A stretch of DNA of 64,000 bases from contig BCIK01000030.1 in NCBI GenBank assembly GCA_039545295.1, positions 62,001-126,000 on the forward strand, given 5' to 3'. Below the pieces are notes generated by a model that was not told the DNA's origin, ran no database searches, and saw only the letters and a list, made by a program, of their open reading frames with translations. This document shows positions 15,401-25,801 of this stretch, one piece after another. Source of the DNA: Udeniomyces pyricola. Taxonomy: Eukaryota > Basidiomycota > Tremellomycetes > Cystofilobasidiales > Mrakiaceae. Positions within the stretch are counted from its first letter, which is position 1. Each line of letters begins with the position of its first letter. Made by a program: the position numbers and the translations under genes.

Positions 15401-16938
15401 CCCCTCTTCCAGCAGCTCTCGAGGTGCATCAACTCGCAACACTTCCAGGTCGCTGAGCGCGCGCTCTACTATTGGAACAATGAGTACATTGTCAACCTCA
15501 TGGGCGACAACATTTCGGTCATCCTTCCCATCGTCTTTCCTGCCCTCTACCAAAACTCCAAGTCGCACTGGAATAGGTATGTCCTCGTTACTGTCCACCA
15601 GTTGCCTCCTGCGGCTTCAGGGACGGAAGAATTCGATTTGTGCACGCATGCATCACGTATGGTCAAGGCTCATGTCTGACCCGTTCTCATGTCCCACCTT
15701 TCGTCTCTTTACCACGTCTCTTCCGTTTCCTCCCCGGTTGTCTCGACAGGACCATTCACGGTATGGTATACAACGCCCTCAAGCTCTTCATGGAGATCAA
15801 CGCCTCACTCTTCGACGAGTGCACGAACAACTTCAAGATTGCCCGCCAAGCGTGCGTTTCTCTCGTCGCGCGACCTTTCGCTGGTTGTATGCGAAGCGAT
15901 AAACTGACTTCCTCTTCTCACGCGTCCATATTTTTACGATTGTTTCGCCTCTCTCTCTCCCTCTATCGATCTCACAGCGAGCAACGCAAAGCCCAGACCC
16001 GTTACGAAGAGTGGGAGCATCTCCGCTCGACGGCCATCGCGAACCGGGAGTCCTCTGGTGCGCCTGGACCGCTGCCTCGAGCACTCACCGGTCCGCCTCC
16101 ACCCCGTCCCGAAACAATGGACGACGAGGAGTTGACGGACGTTAGCATTGATCTGGGTGCGATGGGCCAGGAAAGCGGGATGGAATCGTTTGTGAGTGAG
16201 GGGTTGGGAGAAGGGGAGCATCACCAAGGAGCATTGCGGCTGGAGATGGTTAGTTCATTGGCGTTCACGTCCAGTTCATGTCCTTTTGTTTCTCTACGTG
16301 GACGAGCCGAGACTGACATATTACCCTGACTGTGGCATGTGTGAAACCTTAGGATCAAACCCCTGTTGACAGAGCAGAGATGATTGTATGTCTGTCTTGG
16401 GTTTTCATTCGCCCTCCAATCTCTTTCCATCGTCTGCTTGTCGTTCAGCGTTTGGATAAGACTTTCTGACCTGCTTTGTTTTGGTCCTTTTTCAGCCTCA
16501 GGGTGATGACGCTGTTGCCTCCGCTGCCGCCACGAGCTCTCCACCTCCAATAAGTACGGCGCTTGGGTCTCCGACGTCCTTGGGTGCTTCGCCCCATGTC
16601 AGACGTAAATCTGCCTTGCCTCGTTCGTTCCCCCTTTTTTCTTTCTTTCTCTCTCCTTCCTGATTCTGAATCCTCGACTCTCGCGTTCGCGATCTACACG
16701 CTGATCTACAAAATCATACCATCCACGCCCTATGCGTGTTTCCTTCCTTTCTTCTCTTTTTCTTCACCTACTTCACGGGTCTTGGTTTTGATTTTCCTCC
16801 TCAGTCGACCCCCAAGTCCTTCGAGACCTTCAAGCGCACCGCTCACTTGAAGGCGGACCGACGCTCGGTTCGCCTATTGGCGGACAGCAGGATCCGTTGG
16901 ATGGTTCGGGCGGTGCGGGTGTCGGAGGGTCAGCTTGA
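12464..16938 (+). CDS. RTS1: Protein phosphatase 2A regulatory subunit B56 (B')
   Basis: Targeting subunit of PP2A; it binds the scaffold and catalytic subunits and selects substrates in mitosis, stress and septation control. Ten exons join in phase: 12464-12487, 13534-14086, 14221-14417, 14547-14750, 14924-15576, 15750-15851, 15978-16248, 16353-16385, 16496-16604, 16805-16938. The product is 759 aa, as in yeast Rts1 (757). Residues about 9-190 are Ser/Pro-rich and disordered. The HEAT-type B56 core follows, with [54 protein letters not shown] and [11 protein letters not shown]. The C-terminal tail is poorly conserved. Exon 2 may start at 13534 or 13537 (one Gln difference). The start MKGLKKAM is on its own 24-nt exon before a 1,046-nt intron, far longer than any other intron in the gene. 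Confidence 0.93.
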
Positions 16939-18194
16939 GCGGGGTGAAGTTGAGAAGGGAATAGGCAGAGATGGAAAAGAAAGAGAGAGATGTGACGAGA
17001 GAGCAAGAAGGGGGGGGGGGGAAGGGAGAGGGAAATGGACAGATTGGGAAACAGTGGGCGAGAGAAGCTCAAGTACTGGTATTTGAAGACGATTCTCATT
17101 CGCATCCTGCCATCCCTTACTTCTCCTTCCTTTTTCTTTCTCTTTTTTTTTCCTCCTTCTCATTGCGTTTGATGTGTTCCTTGGTCGTTTGTTTCGTTCT
17201 TTCGGTCCGGTCTCACTCCTAGCACACGATTGAGTTTACCCTCTGGTCCTCTTCCTTTCTTGCACCCGTCAACCCGGTCAGCCTTTGACTGCTTCGATCC
17301 TCCGATTTTCTCTTCCCTCTCTTCTTTTTTGTTTCTTTCTTCTTTCACTTCTGATCGTCCGTCCCGATGCTCTGCGTTACACGTTAGCTAGCTATCCCAT
17401 CCTCTACCTCCTCTTATTTTTCTCTTTTCTCTTGCTCTCTCTTTCTTTTGGCCGCTCTACAACCTATATACCTTGGCCTCCCCCCCCCCCCCCCCCCATT
17501 TCTGTCTTTCTTCCCCCCCCCCCTCTCGTTCCATCGATCCGCCCGTCCGTCCGTTCGTTTTGACCTCATTCAACATCACCACCGTACCACTTTTGACGAC
17601 GACGTACCCTTCTTCATCTTTCTTCTTGTTCTTCTTTTTTTTCTTTCTGTTCTTTTTGTGATCCTTTGTTCTTGCTTTTTTTTTTTTTTTCTGAATCCTT
17701 GTTTCCTTTTTTTCTTCTCCATTGTTCCTGGATCATGTTTTCTGAATGAAATTCTCCCTCATTTCCCCTCTTTTTTTTTTCTCCTTTTAAACCGCAGCAT
17801 CGATGATGAGATCCACCTGTCGATCGTGTCATCACGTTGGTTCCATCATGAGATTTTATTTTATTTTTGATATGTATATCATGCTCTATCTGAAGCTCTG
17901 CGACCTGAGCGAGCTCTCGAAAAGGATGGGCTAGCGCCATCGTCGTGGAATGGATAGGACTCATTAGATATGAGAGATGTATAACGATATATAGCCTTAA
18001 GCTAAAAGGAATCGTTCGAGCGTGGATCTAAAGAGTGTTAATACGTTTTGTTTTTTTTTCTTTCTTGCTTTCTTTCTTGCTTTCTTTCTTTGAACCCCCC
18101 CCCCTTCGTATATAAGCTAATCCTGCCACTTATAAACAACGTTTCCATTCATTCAATGCATCACAATATATACAAATGTATATATGTACATATA
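16939..18194. other. Convergent intergenic region RTS1/ASA1
   Basis: 1,256 nt of mostly T- and CT-rich sequence with C runs near 17480-17497 and 17513-17522 and TTTC/TTGC repeats near 18050-18090. No coding frame is supported. Confidence 0.6.
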
Positions 18195-20788
18195 TCACGC
18201 CGCCGGCCGTCGCGGACGGTGATGGGAGGAAGAAGACGAGGCCGCGGAGAAATCCATGAGCTCCCAAACGGCGACCCGGCCGTCTTTCCCTCCACTTACT
18301 AACCATCGATCTCGGTTCCGGACCCGACGACGACGCTTGCGGCGCCGATGAGGTGGCAGAGAGACGGGGTGGGTGGAGGAGGAGGAGGAAGAAGGGAAGG
18401 TGGATCTATCGTCGTCGTCATCGTCATCGTCGTCGTCGTCGTCGGAGGAAGTCTCGTCATCGTCGGAAAAAGGAGGAATGAGAGGAGGATTGATTCGATG
18501 GGTTCCAGCGGAGGAGGAGGAAGGTTCCACGTTGGTTTCGTTTTCGTCTTCGTCTTCGGCATGGGCGAAAAGGAGCGTTTGGACGGAATCCCGATGGTAA
18601 GCGAGCGTCCCGAGGGGTTTGAACGTGCGCGTCGAGTAGAGTCGGATACTAATAGGGTTTATATATATATGTTTAAAGAGGGGAAAAAGAGGAGGGGAGA
18701 GAAAGGAAGGAAGAAAGATGAGAGAGGGAGGATAAAACGTTTTTAAAAGAAAAAAAGTATCGTCAGTCACAGAGAGGGAGAGGAGGAGAGAGGGGGGCGG
18801 AGTGAAGAGAAGATGAAGAAGCCGAAAAGAGTCATCGAGGCTGAGTGTTTTTTTTTTTTTTGGTGACAATTCGAGCTCTTGAGAAACTGACCTGCCATCC
18901 CAACCGCCTACCGCACAGACTTTCCCATCCCGTTGAATCGACACGCTCGCGTTGCCGAGTTGGTTCATCTTGGCTATCGACGTTCGGGAGTTGGTTGAGG
19001 ATGGGTCAAGGTCTCCCTGCCAAAAAAAAAACCAGGATGATGATCAAAGTCGTTCCCGTCGGTAGAAAGGGGGAGGGAAAGTGAGAAAGCAAAGGGAATG
19101 ACGAACGAGGGTGTATTTGACGAGTTGATGATCGGCCGAGACGGACAATGCAAACGTATGCTGAGGGGAAACTGCGAGTGCCATGACTGTTTCCACAAGA
19201 ACAACGTCAAGGATATCAAGATGGTAAAGCCGAACAAGTGTGTGGAATGAGGGTGAGCTTGTCATGCAAAGGCCGTGTTTCCAGCTCTCAAGTATTCTTT
19301 GAAGAAAAAAAAAGGGGGGGGGGGCACCCAGAGGATTTATCAAGGTGGGATGTATCAACCGAAGCATGCCCAAACATCGTGAAAGCAACTCAAAACCGAC
19401 CTGCTTCGTTATGACACTTTGCTCGCCACTTGACGGTCCATCGACCGACGTTGCCTTCTTCCTTTTGAAGATGAGTCGGGATGATCTCTGCTAGTCGAGC
19501 ATCGGTCACGCCCCCTTGAGGCCCTTCGTACGTGTATAACACGACGGCTCCAGATTCGTACCCTGCAAGCAACGACGTCTGAGAAAGCAGATGGATCGAC
19601 ATCACCAGACCTTGGCTCGATACAGACACGGGGCGAGAAGGAGAAGAGAGGAGAGGGGGAGGGGGGGGGGCAGCAAAGTCAGAGAAAGAACATAGATTCG
19701 ACAAGACAAAATAAGGGGGGACCGGATGTCGGTGAGCCTGCCTCACCTAGCTTGTTAGGGTCAATCGCCCCCCTGCCCAAAGCCGAATCGGCGGCTCCCG
19801 TAGCAGGGACCGGTTTGGTGTAGCCAATGGCGGCGTGAGGCCGCGTCTTGGATGGGAGATGAAAGATGTCGATCTTTGAGCGGAACAATTCGTGAATAGG
19901 AGAAACGGGAGGGGAGGGGAAAGGACAGAGTCCCGTTTGAGAGCGGGTTTGGAGATTAGGATCACCATGAAGAAGAAAAATGAGCAGGAAATCAATCTCG
20001 TTCATCCTTGTTTCTCGAGTCCTGACTATTAAAAAAAAACGGGAAGGATTTGAATCCATGACGTACCGTCTCTGAATCTGTAAGGTTCGGGAGGGCAATC
20101 CAAGCTTGCAAAGACCGATCCTCTGACGACGTTGTACCAGATGAACCCATCAAAGCTGGCATGACAACGGTGGCTGTCTCAAACCTGGGTGATGTTAGCG
20201 TTAGGAGCGAAGCTCGGCAGTAGTTGAGAGCATTGATGTCGAGTGAGTAGAGCAACGGCGGGGAAGGTCCCAAGCGGGCAGAGGATGAGGACGATCCGGG
20301 TTCGGTCGAAAAGGTGGAGGCTGTCGCGTGACCAAGAGTAGGAAGGCTCGAGGGCATAGCCCAGACATGAAGTTTGTTGTCCCTACCGGAGCTAGATGAT
20401 GGAGATGAGAGAGTGGAGTTAGCGTGTTGCAAGCAGAGAAAGAGAGAAACGCCTGAAATCGTAAGGGCAATCAAAAGAGAACCCCGCATCTTGATATTCC
20501 CTACACGTTTTGGTATCGTTATCGAACCCTTCATACAGCCAAGTCAACATATTCCTTCATCACTCACGTGATGAATCCTACCCCTGGCCACTCTTCGATA
20601 CCCAAGATTCCATCCGTATGGGCCGGCCAGCACGCCAACGCGCGCCGCGTCTTGGTCGAAGTGAGAGCGACGATCCCATCCGCGTCGCCCGAGTAGATGA
20701 TCTCGTTTGTCAAAGGCGAAAGAGCAAGCGCGTTGAGCTGGGTCGAATGGTGTCGGAGAACAAAGTGAGGGATCGGAGGTGCCAGCAT
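18195..20788 (-). CDS. ASA1: WD40 protein, ASTRA-associated protein 1 (GNB1L-like)
   Basis: WD40 beta-propeller protein of the Asa1/GNB1L family, linked to the ASTRA/TTT chaperone that matures PIKK kinases such as Tor and ATM-type kinases. Seven exons on the minus strand join in phase: 20568-20788, 20067-20391, 19747-19873, 19401-19610, 19107-19186, 18892-19016, 18195-18648, giving 513 aa. Blades are seen as FVLRHHSTQLNALALSP near the start, GRDNKLHVW, LLAGYESGAVVLY, and a final pair AVGGWDGSIRLYSTRTFKPL and WLVSGGKDGRVAVWEL, which closely match the family's C-terminal signature. An Asp/Ser-rich insert with D12 sits inside the last blade. Two acceptors are AAG and one donor is GTTCGT. The subfamily call rests on the last two blades. 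Confidence 0.85.
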
Positions 20789-21144
20789 GGCGATGGTTGG
20801 GTTGGCCGGTAGAATACTGGAGCTGATGCTGAGTGGACCGTCTTGTGAGGGAGTCGATCAGCTGCTGTGATGTCGATTCGGTCGAAGCCGATGGATATTG
20901 GATGGAAAGGAAGGTCAATGAACTGAGGGAAACTGAGGGCAATATATATATATATCCGCAATCGTTTCCAGTGGTGGTGGTGGTCTTCTGAGGGTAACGA
21001 TGTGTTCAAAATTTGATGTTCGCCCTCAGAACTCAGGACGGCTGCGGCACACTGTGGAGCTCTGCATGAACCCAGGGTGGCCCAGGGTGGTCGTACGTCG
21101 CGCGTCGTAAGCACGCGTGAGCGACCGAGACGCGAGATGAGTGT
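20789..21144. promoter_or_regulatory. Short divergent promoter ASA1 / mitochondrial protein
   Basis: Only 356 nt separate the two start codons, so the genes probably share a bidirectional promoter. A (TA)n stretch at 20941-20955 is visible; no other element was identified. Confidence 0.45.
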
Positions 21145-23324
21145 ATGGGTTCTACGCCCCACCATCGGGTCACCATGTCAAGAGTCTCGTGTGAGTATCC
21201 TTCAATTGGACATCATCTAACATATTGGCATTCACATATGCACCTGCAGATATCCTTCTCACGTATCATCACGCTCACGACCCATTCTCATCCAGGTCTT
21301 CTCACTGCCGGGCGACGTTGGCCCGCTAAGCATCTCGCCTCCGTTCGGCGTCCACCTTCTTCCCCTTCATCTGCTCTCTGGTCCATCACCCCGGCGCCCA
21401 TCCGACCTGGCCTCAGGTCCATCACAACAACCGCTTCCTATCCTCAGATCGAAACGGCTCATACCTCCTCGGTGACTCTTCCCTCCCGAACTACGCGCCG
21501 GCTCGTCGTGCTCAATGCGCTCAATGCGCTCTACCCTGTCTCGCGTCGTTTCGAGTCTACTTCTTCCCCACCTAGAGAGGCATCGACCAGTCCCTCGGAT
21601 GCCTTGATCGAGCAAAACATCAAGTCGGTTCAAGCCGCTTTCACTCAGCTTCCAGCCGACCCTCTGAGCTTCCTCCAGGCCTCGCCTACCACCTTTCTGC
21701 AAGCGCTCAGACTCCGCCCGCTGCGCGGCCAAGTCGTCTACGACCACATGGTCAAGGTTCTTCGCAAATACACCCACAAAGTCGCCATATACAAGCAGGT
21801 GTCCAGATATAAAAATAGACCAGCCTTATCGCCCGAACTCAAGACCCAGCTGCACGAGTCGTATGTCGTATATCGAGACTTTTGGGAGGGCATACTGCGC
21901 GACCCAGGGATCCCGACGGAAACCAGAGAGGAGATGGATCGGGTCGTCAGAGTGTGTCAGCTGAACCTGTTGGGAGAGATGGAAGACTGGGAGGAAGCTC
22001 ATCTCTTGGTCCAGAAGCTGCAGAACGAGGCAAGGGAGGAGAGGATGACTCAGCCGGGCGGGAAAGCGGAAGATGATGGCAAGAAGGCGAACATGGCGGT
22101 CCATCACAGGTACGAACAACCAGTACGTGATGTTGTTGGTCGCTGTCACAGTATGGAGCCATCTCGGTATGGAGTCCACAACGCTGTGTGCTCTTCAGTG
22201 CTTCAACTACTGCAGTCCATCGTTGCACGTTGCGTGCACTCTGATGCTGTATGGACCTCTTTCCGTTGGTTTCCATTGGTTTTCGTTGACGCTCAATTCG
22301 CCTCGACTTCTCTGGCCTTTTTCTTCATCGTCTTTGTCTTCCTCACTTTCTCCACATTCACCAGCTTCAGGACATCGCGGGTCGTTGGGTTGAATCATTA
22401 CGGAAACGTGAAGTCGAGCCTCAATCCGCGCTTCGCTTTCTCTCGCCCATCCTATCTTCACTCGCTTCTTCGTCATCACCGGATCAGACCGCGATCGCCT
22501 CAAGCTTTTTGTCGCAGCTCTACAGCTTAGCTTGTAGACAGCTAACAAACCCAGCCATCGGATCTGATCCTGATCTGAAGGTGTCGCAGGCTGGGTCCAA
22601 AGACAACGATCCCTTATCTACATCAGCTGCGACCGTTTTAGCCCTCGTCGACGAATCTCCCAAGCTTTCGTCTGAGAAGACGCTCCGCTTGCTTGCGGAT
22701 CCTTACCAAAGGAATTCCGTATTGGCGAGCACTTCGCAATTGGGCCTCTTGGCAGATTTGATCGTCCGCGAAAGCCTAAGCCTGAACTATAAGACCGTAA
22801 GAAACGTATGTTTGGCGCTGAGACTTTGGTCCTGCGGATCTTCATTGATGCTTCGAAGGCGGGTCGACATTTGAGATTGGGCTGGGCATGGCAGAAGGGA
22901 AGGCAAAGTGTACGTCATACATGTCTAGACATACTTGCGCTAGACTTTCTGGCTCATTGCTCTCTTCTAGATCATTTTCCAAGCATCTGTCCTCCCCCCT
23001 CACGTGGCCATTCGTTTTGTGGACCATCTCAACTCTCGCGGCATCGATATAGACGCCGTAGCATGGCGAATATCTGCCTATAATTCAATTCGATCGCCCT
23101 CCCAACCTGTCTGCCCTGAGCGGGTTGTACAACTATATAAGTTAGTCCCAGAGATACATCGGAGCGTATTTGAGGAGTATGTGTTGAAGGCATTTGAGAA
23201 GGAGTCGTCTACGAGTCAGGCTGTCTTTACAAGGCAAGAGGTCAGGGTGGCATTCAGGACTCACGGCGTGGACGAGGGAGCGATTGAGAGAATGTGCGGC
23301 AGCGAACGAGTGGTTGCTGGCTAG
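21145..23324 (+). CDS. Predicted mitochondrial protein of unknown function
   Basis: Not recognised. Five exons join in phase: 21145-21190, 21296-22122, 22365-22805, 22859-22909, 22971-23324, giving 572 aa. The first 90 residues are rich in Arg, Ser, Thr and Pro with almost no acidic residues (LLTAGRRWPAKHLASVRR), a typical mitochondrial targeting sequence. The rest looks helical, with segments such as QVVYDHMVKVLRKYTHKVAI, LQDIAGRWVESLRKREVEP and IRFVDHLNSRGIDIDAVAWR, reminiscent of helical-repeat RNA-handling proteins, but no repeat register was demonstrated. Intron 1 (105 nt) is a multiple of three without a stop, so retention would still encode protein. The joint at 22806-22858 uses a 53-nt intron with an AAG acceptor; without it a frame change would be needed. 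An alternative start is the Met at 21175. Confidence 0.6.
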
Positions 23325-25119
23325 GGAGATTAGATGGCATTGCGTCTTGGATTTCGAAAGCTAATCACAATGAACGCTTGAAACGAGACCATGTCACATG
23401 TAACGTTGAAGGGGGTCGCGTCGGCCAAGCGTCGGCTATGTTGCAAGTCTATTCAGCAGATGTGGATCAACAAGTATTGCAGGGTCGATATCCGAGGATA
23501 CATGTCTAGTCCTTGATCGGTGATGGGAAAGTCATGTCACCTGGACCATGGTCGCTACAACAACATGATACATACTCAGGACCACGAAAGTCGGAGATGA
23601 CTCAGGGTTGTGCGCACGTTGCAGTGATATTGCAAAGGACCGGGGCGATCACGGGGAGGGGAACAGGGTCCATGACCTACCACCCGACACCAAGCACCAA
23701 GCACCAAGCACGATGTGAGAATAACTTGAAGCTGAGCGTCATGAGGAAAGTGAGCGAGAAAAAAAAAATCAGCGGGGGCGGAGGAAGTGGGCCGCTAGTG
23801 CAGAGAACGAGCGGGATGAACGGGCGGGAACGTGGCCCTGGTCAACACTTTGTTTACTTTGAGCATTTACGTATGATTCTTCCCTCTGCCTTCGTTTCCT
23901 CAGTGCATCCATCCCTCGTGCCTGGCCATCATCCCCCATCTATGTCGATGTCCTTTGAGTCCTTCGGGTCCATCTCGTGTCCAACGTCCACCTGTCACTT
24001 CCACCTGTCACTTCCACCTGTCTCTCCTCCCGTCTCTGCTCGTCCAACAGCTCTTCTGACTGCCTGCCCTGCATCCCCGTCCAGCCAAATCGACACTATC
24101 CCGTCAGCATCATCATCATCATCAGTCTGATCTTCCTTCTTTTTCCCACGTCAGACCCGCCTATGGCAGTCACGGTCTCGTCCTGAGCGACCTATGGCTG
24201 GTTCGGGATCGGGGCTCATGTTCGGCTCTTGTTCCTGGCCTGAGAAAGTCGGCTGTCGCGCTTCCAGTGCCGTTCGACTCCACTCCCCCACATTCGACAC
24301 AGGCAGTTCCGTCCGTATCTGTCCGTATCCACGCTTGACCGGGTAGACGAATGGCTTGTATGCACAGCAACCGAGCGACGCCCTGCATCGGATAGGGAGC
24401 CGCCCAGCGACAGTGCATGTGATGGACTCGGTGGGGTCGGGCGACAGAGGCGACGGACCGAGAGGATATGAGCTGGTATGGTCGGAATGCCGCACATCGA
24501 GTCGGTGAATGGGTTAGGCGGAGAGGACAGAGAGGAACCATCTGGCTGTCAAAACAGTCAAGGTGTAGAACGAGGAGGCGACATCCCATGTAAGCACAGG
24601 CAGTCCAACGTCCAACATCCAAACCTCTCTTGTCATGCTTGACACCACAGGAGACACCCCTACAGTGCGACTGGAAACTGACGACGCGTCGACATGCCCC
24701 ACAGGACGTCCATCGGTCTGTCGCCCACATCGAACAACAGTTGCTCGGTCGTGTAGTACTACGTACACTTCAGTGACAGGGCGTAACACGGTCCACCGGA
24801 ACTCGTCAGTCCCTCCCCCTTGTTCTCGTCGACTGCCGCTACGTAGCACTCTGCACCCTGCACCCTGGTCGTGATGATGATGATGATGTGGTCGAGCAGA
24901 GCGGAGGCACAGAGGACGGGGTTCGGAAGGCCCGAGTGCAGCCACGCCGCGCCAGTTTGCCCGGTCCCCCGCCGTCGTCCGACGGACCCCGCCCCCCCGG
25001 CTCCTTCCCCGCCATTCTTTTTGTCCTCGTCCATCGTGCCTCATGCGATCATGGCCATGTCATGGATGTATCTGGCTGGCTCGTTGGACGTCCTTTACTG
25101 ATCACCGACCTTACCCTCC
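23325..25119. other. Long intergenic region upstream of U6
   Basis: 1.8 kb without a convincing gene; the open frames of about 190-205 codons have no conserved look. It contains small direct repeats: CAAGCAC about three times near 23693-23710 and CACCTGTCACTTC about three times near 23990-24020. The last part should hold the U6 promoter, but I could not pick out a TATA box. Confidence 0.5.
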
Positions 25120-25235
25120 GTCCGGCTTCGGCTGGACACACATAAAATTGGAACAATACAGAGAAGATTAGCATTGCCCCTGCACAAGGATGACACGCTC
25201 GTACAGATTGGATGGCCTTCGGGTCACATTATTTT
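25120..25235 (+). ncRNA. SNR6: U6 spliceosomal snRNA
   Basis: Catalytic RNA of the spliceosome. The 5' end forms a hairpin GTCCGGC-TTCG-GCTGGAC. The invariant ACAGAGA box is at 25158-25164, the AGC triad at 25170-25172 and the internal stem-loop at about 25173-25198 (CCCCTGCACAAGGATGACAC). The 3' part has a second small hairpin with a TTCG loop and ends at a T7 run (25232-25238), the terminator expected for RNA polymerase III. The RNA is continuous; I see no intron in it, although introns in U6 are known from some basidiomycete yeasts. The 3' half starts a tandem duplication that continues downstream. Confidence 0.95.
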
Positions 25236-25502
25236 TTTGTGTTTTCGAGGCTGGTGGGCTCTGCTGACTGACGAGCTGACTGCAGCTGGACACGCAGAAC
25301 AGGACACCGAAGAGAGACACAAGGATGACACGCTCGTACAGATTGGATGGCCTTCGGGTCACATTATTTTTTTGTGTTTTCGAGGCTGGTGGGCTCTGCT
25401 GACTGACGAGCTGACTGCAGCTGGACACGCAGAACAGGACACCGAAGAGAGACACAAGGATGACACGCTCGTACAGATTGGATGGCCTTCGGGTCACATT
25501 AT
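25183..25502 (+). repeat. 135-bp tandem repeat containing the U6 3' half (about 2.4 copies)
   Basis: Copies begin at 25183, 25318 and 25453 (period 135) and look identical over the shared length. Each contains the U6 segment from the internal stem-loop to the hairpin (CACAAGGATGACACG onward). The first two include the T run and about 80 nt of flank; the third stops at CACATTAT. The flank carries CAGCTGGACAC and GAGACACAAGG, which resemble a shrunken U6 5' half. Confidence 0.95.
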
Positions 25503-25801
25503 CTTAAAAGGCCCGTTCGCCTGTAAATGAAATATATCACGAGGTAGTACCCGGTGTACTTGGCACAAAAAACGTCTCAACCAAAGCACAGAGTCTATGC
25601 GTTACGAATCGATGTCGGATCGGATTTGAAGGAGAAAAAAACAAGGGGGAACAAGGAAAACCACAGGAAAAAGGAGAGAGAGCGAAAGAGAGGAAGATAT
25701 GAATGGAGCTAGAGGGCCAAGTAGTGTCTTCGTAGCAAGGTGGGTGGAGTGGGGGGAGGGGGGGGGGGATACCGAGAAAAACAAGAAAAAAAAGGCACAT
25801 C

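Noticed and set aside
22806..22858. Apparent frameshift between two open frames of the predicted mitochondrial gene
   Set aside because: A 53-nt intron starting GTATGT and ending CGAAG restores phase on both sides, and AAG acceptors occur elsewhere in the window, so a break is not needed.
23513..24130. 205-codon plus-strand open frame
   Set aside because: It has no conserved look, is rich in simple Ser/Pro/Cys runs from short repeats and has no supporting splice or domain signal.
24170..24730. 186-codon minus-strand open frame upstream of U6
   Set aside because: Cys/Arg-rich composition typical of a chance frame in GC-rich non-coding DNA.
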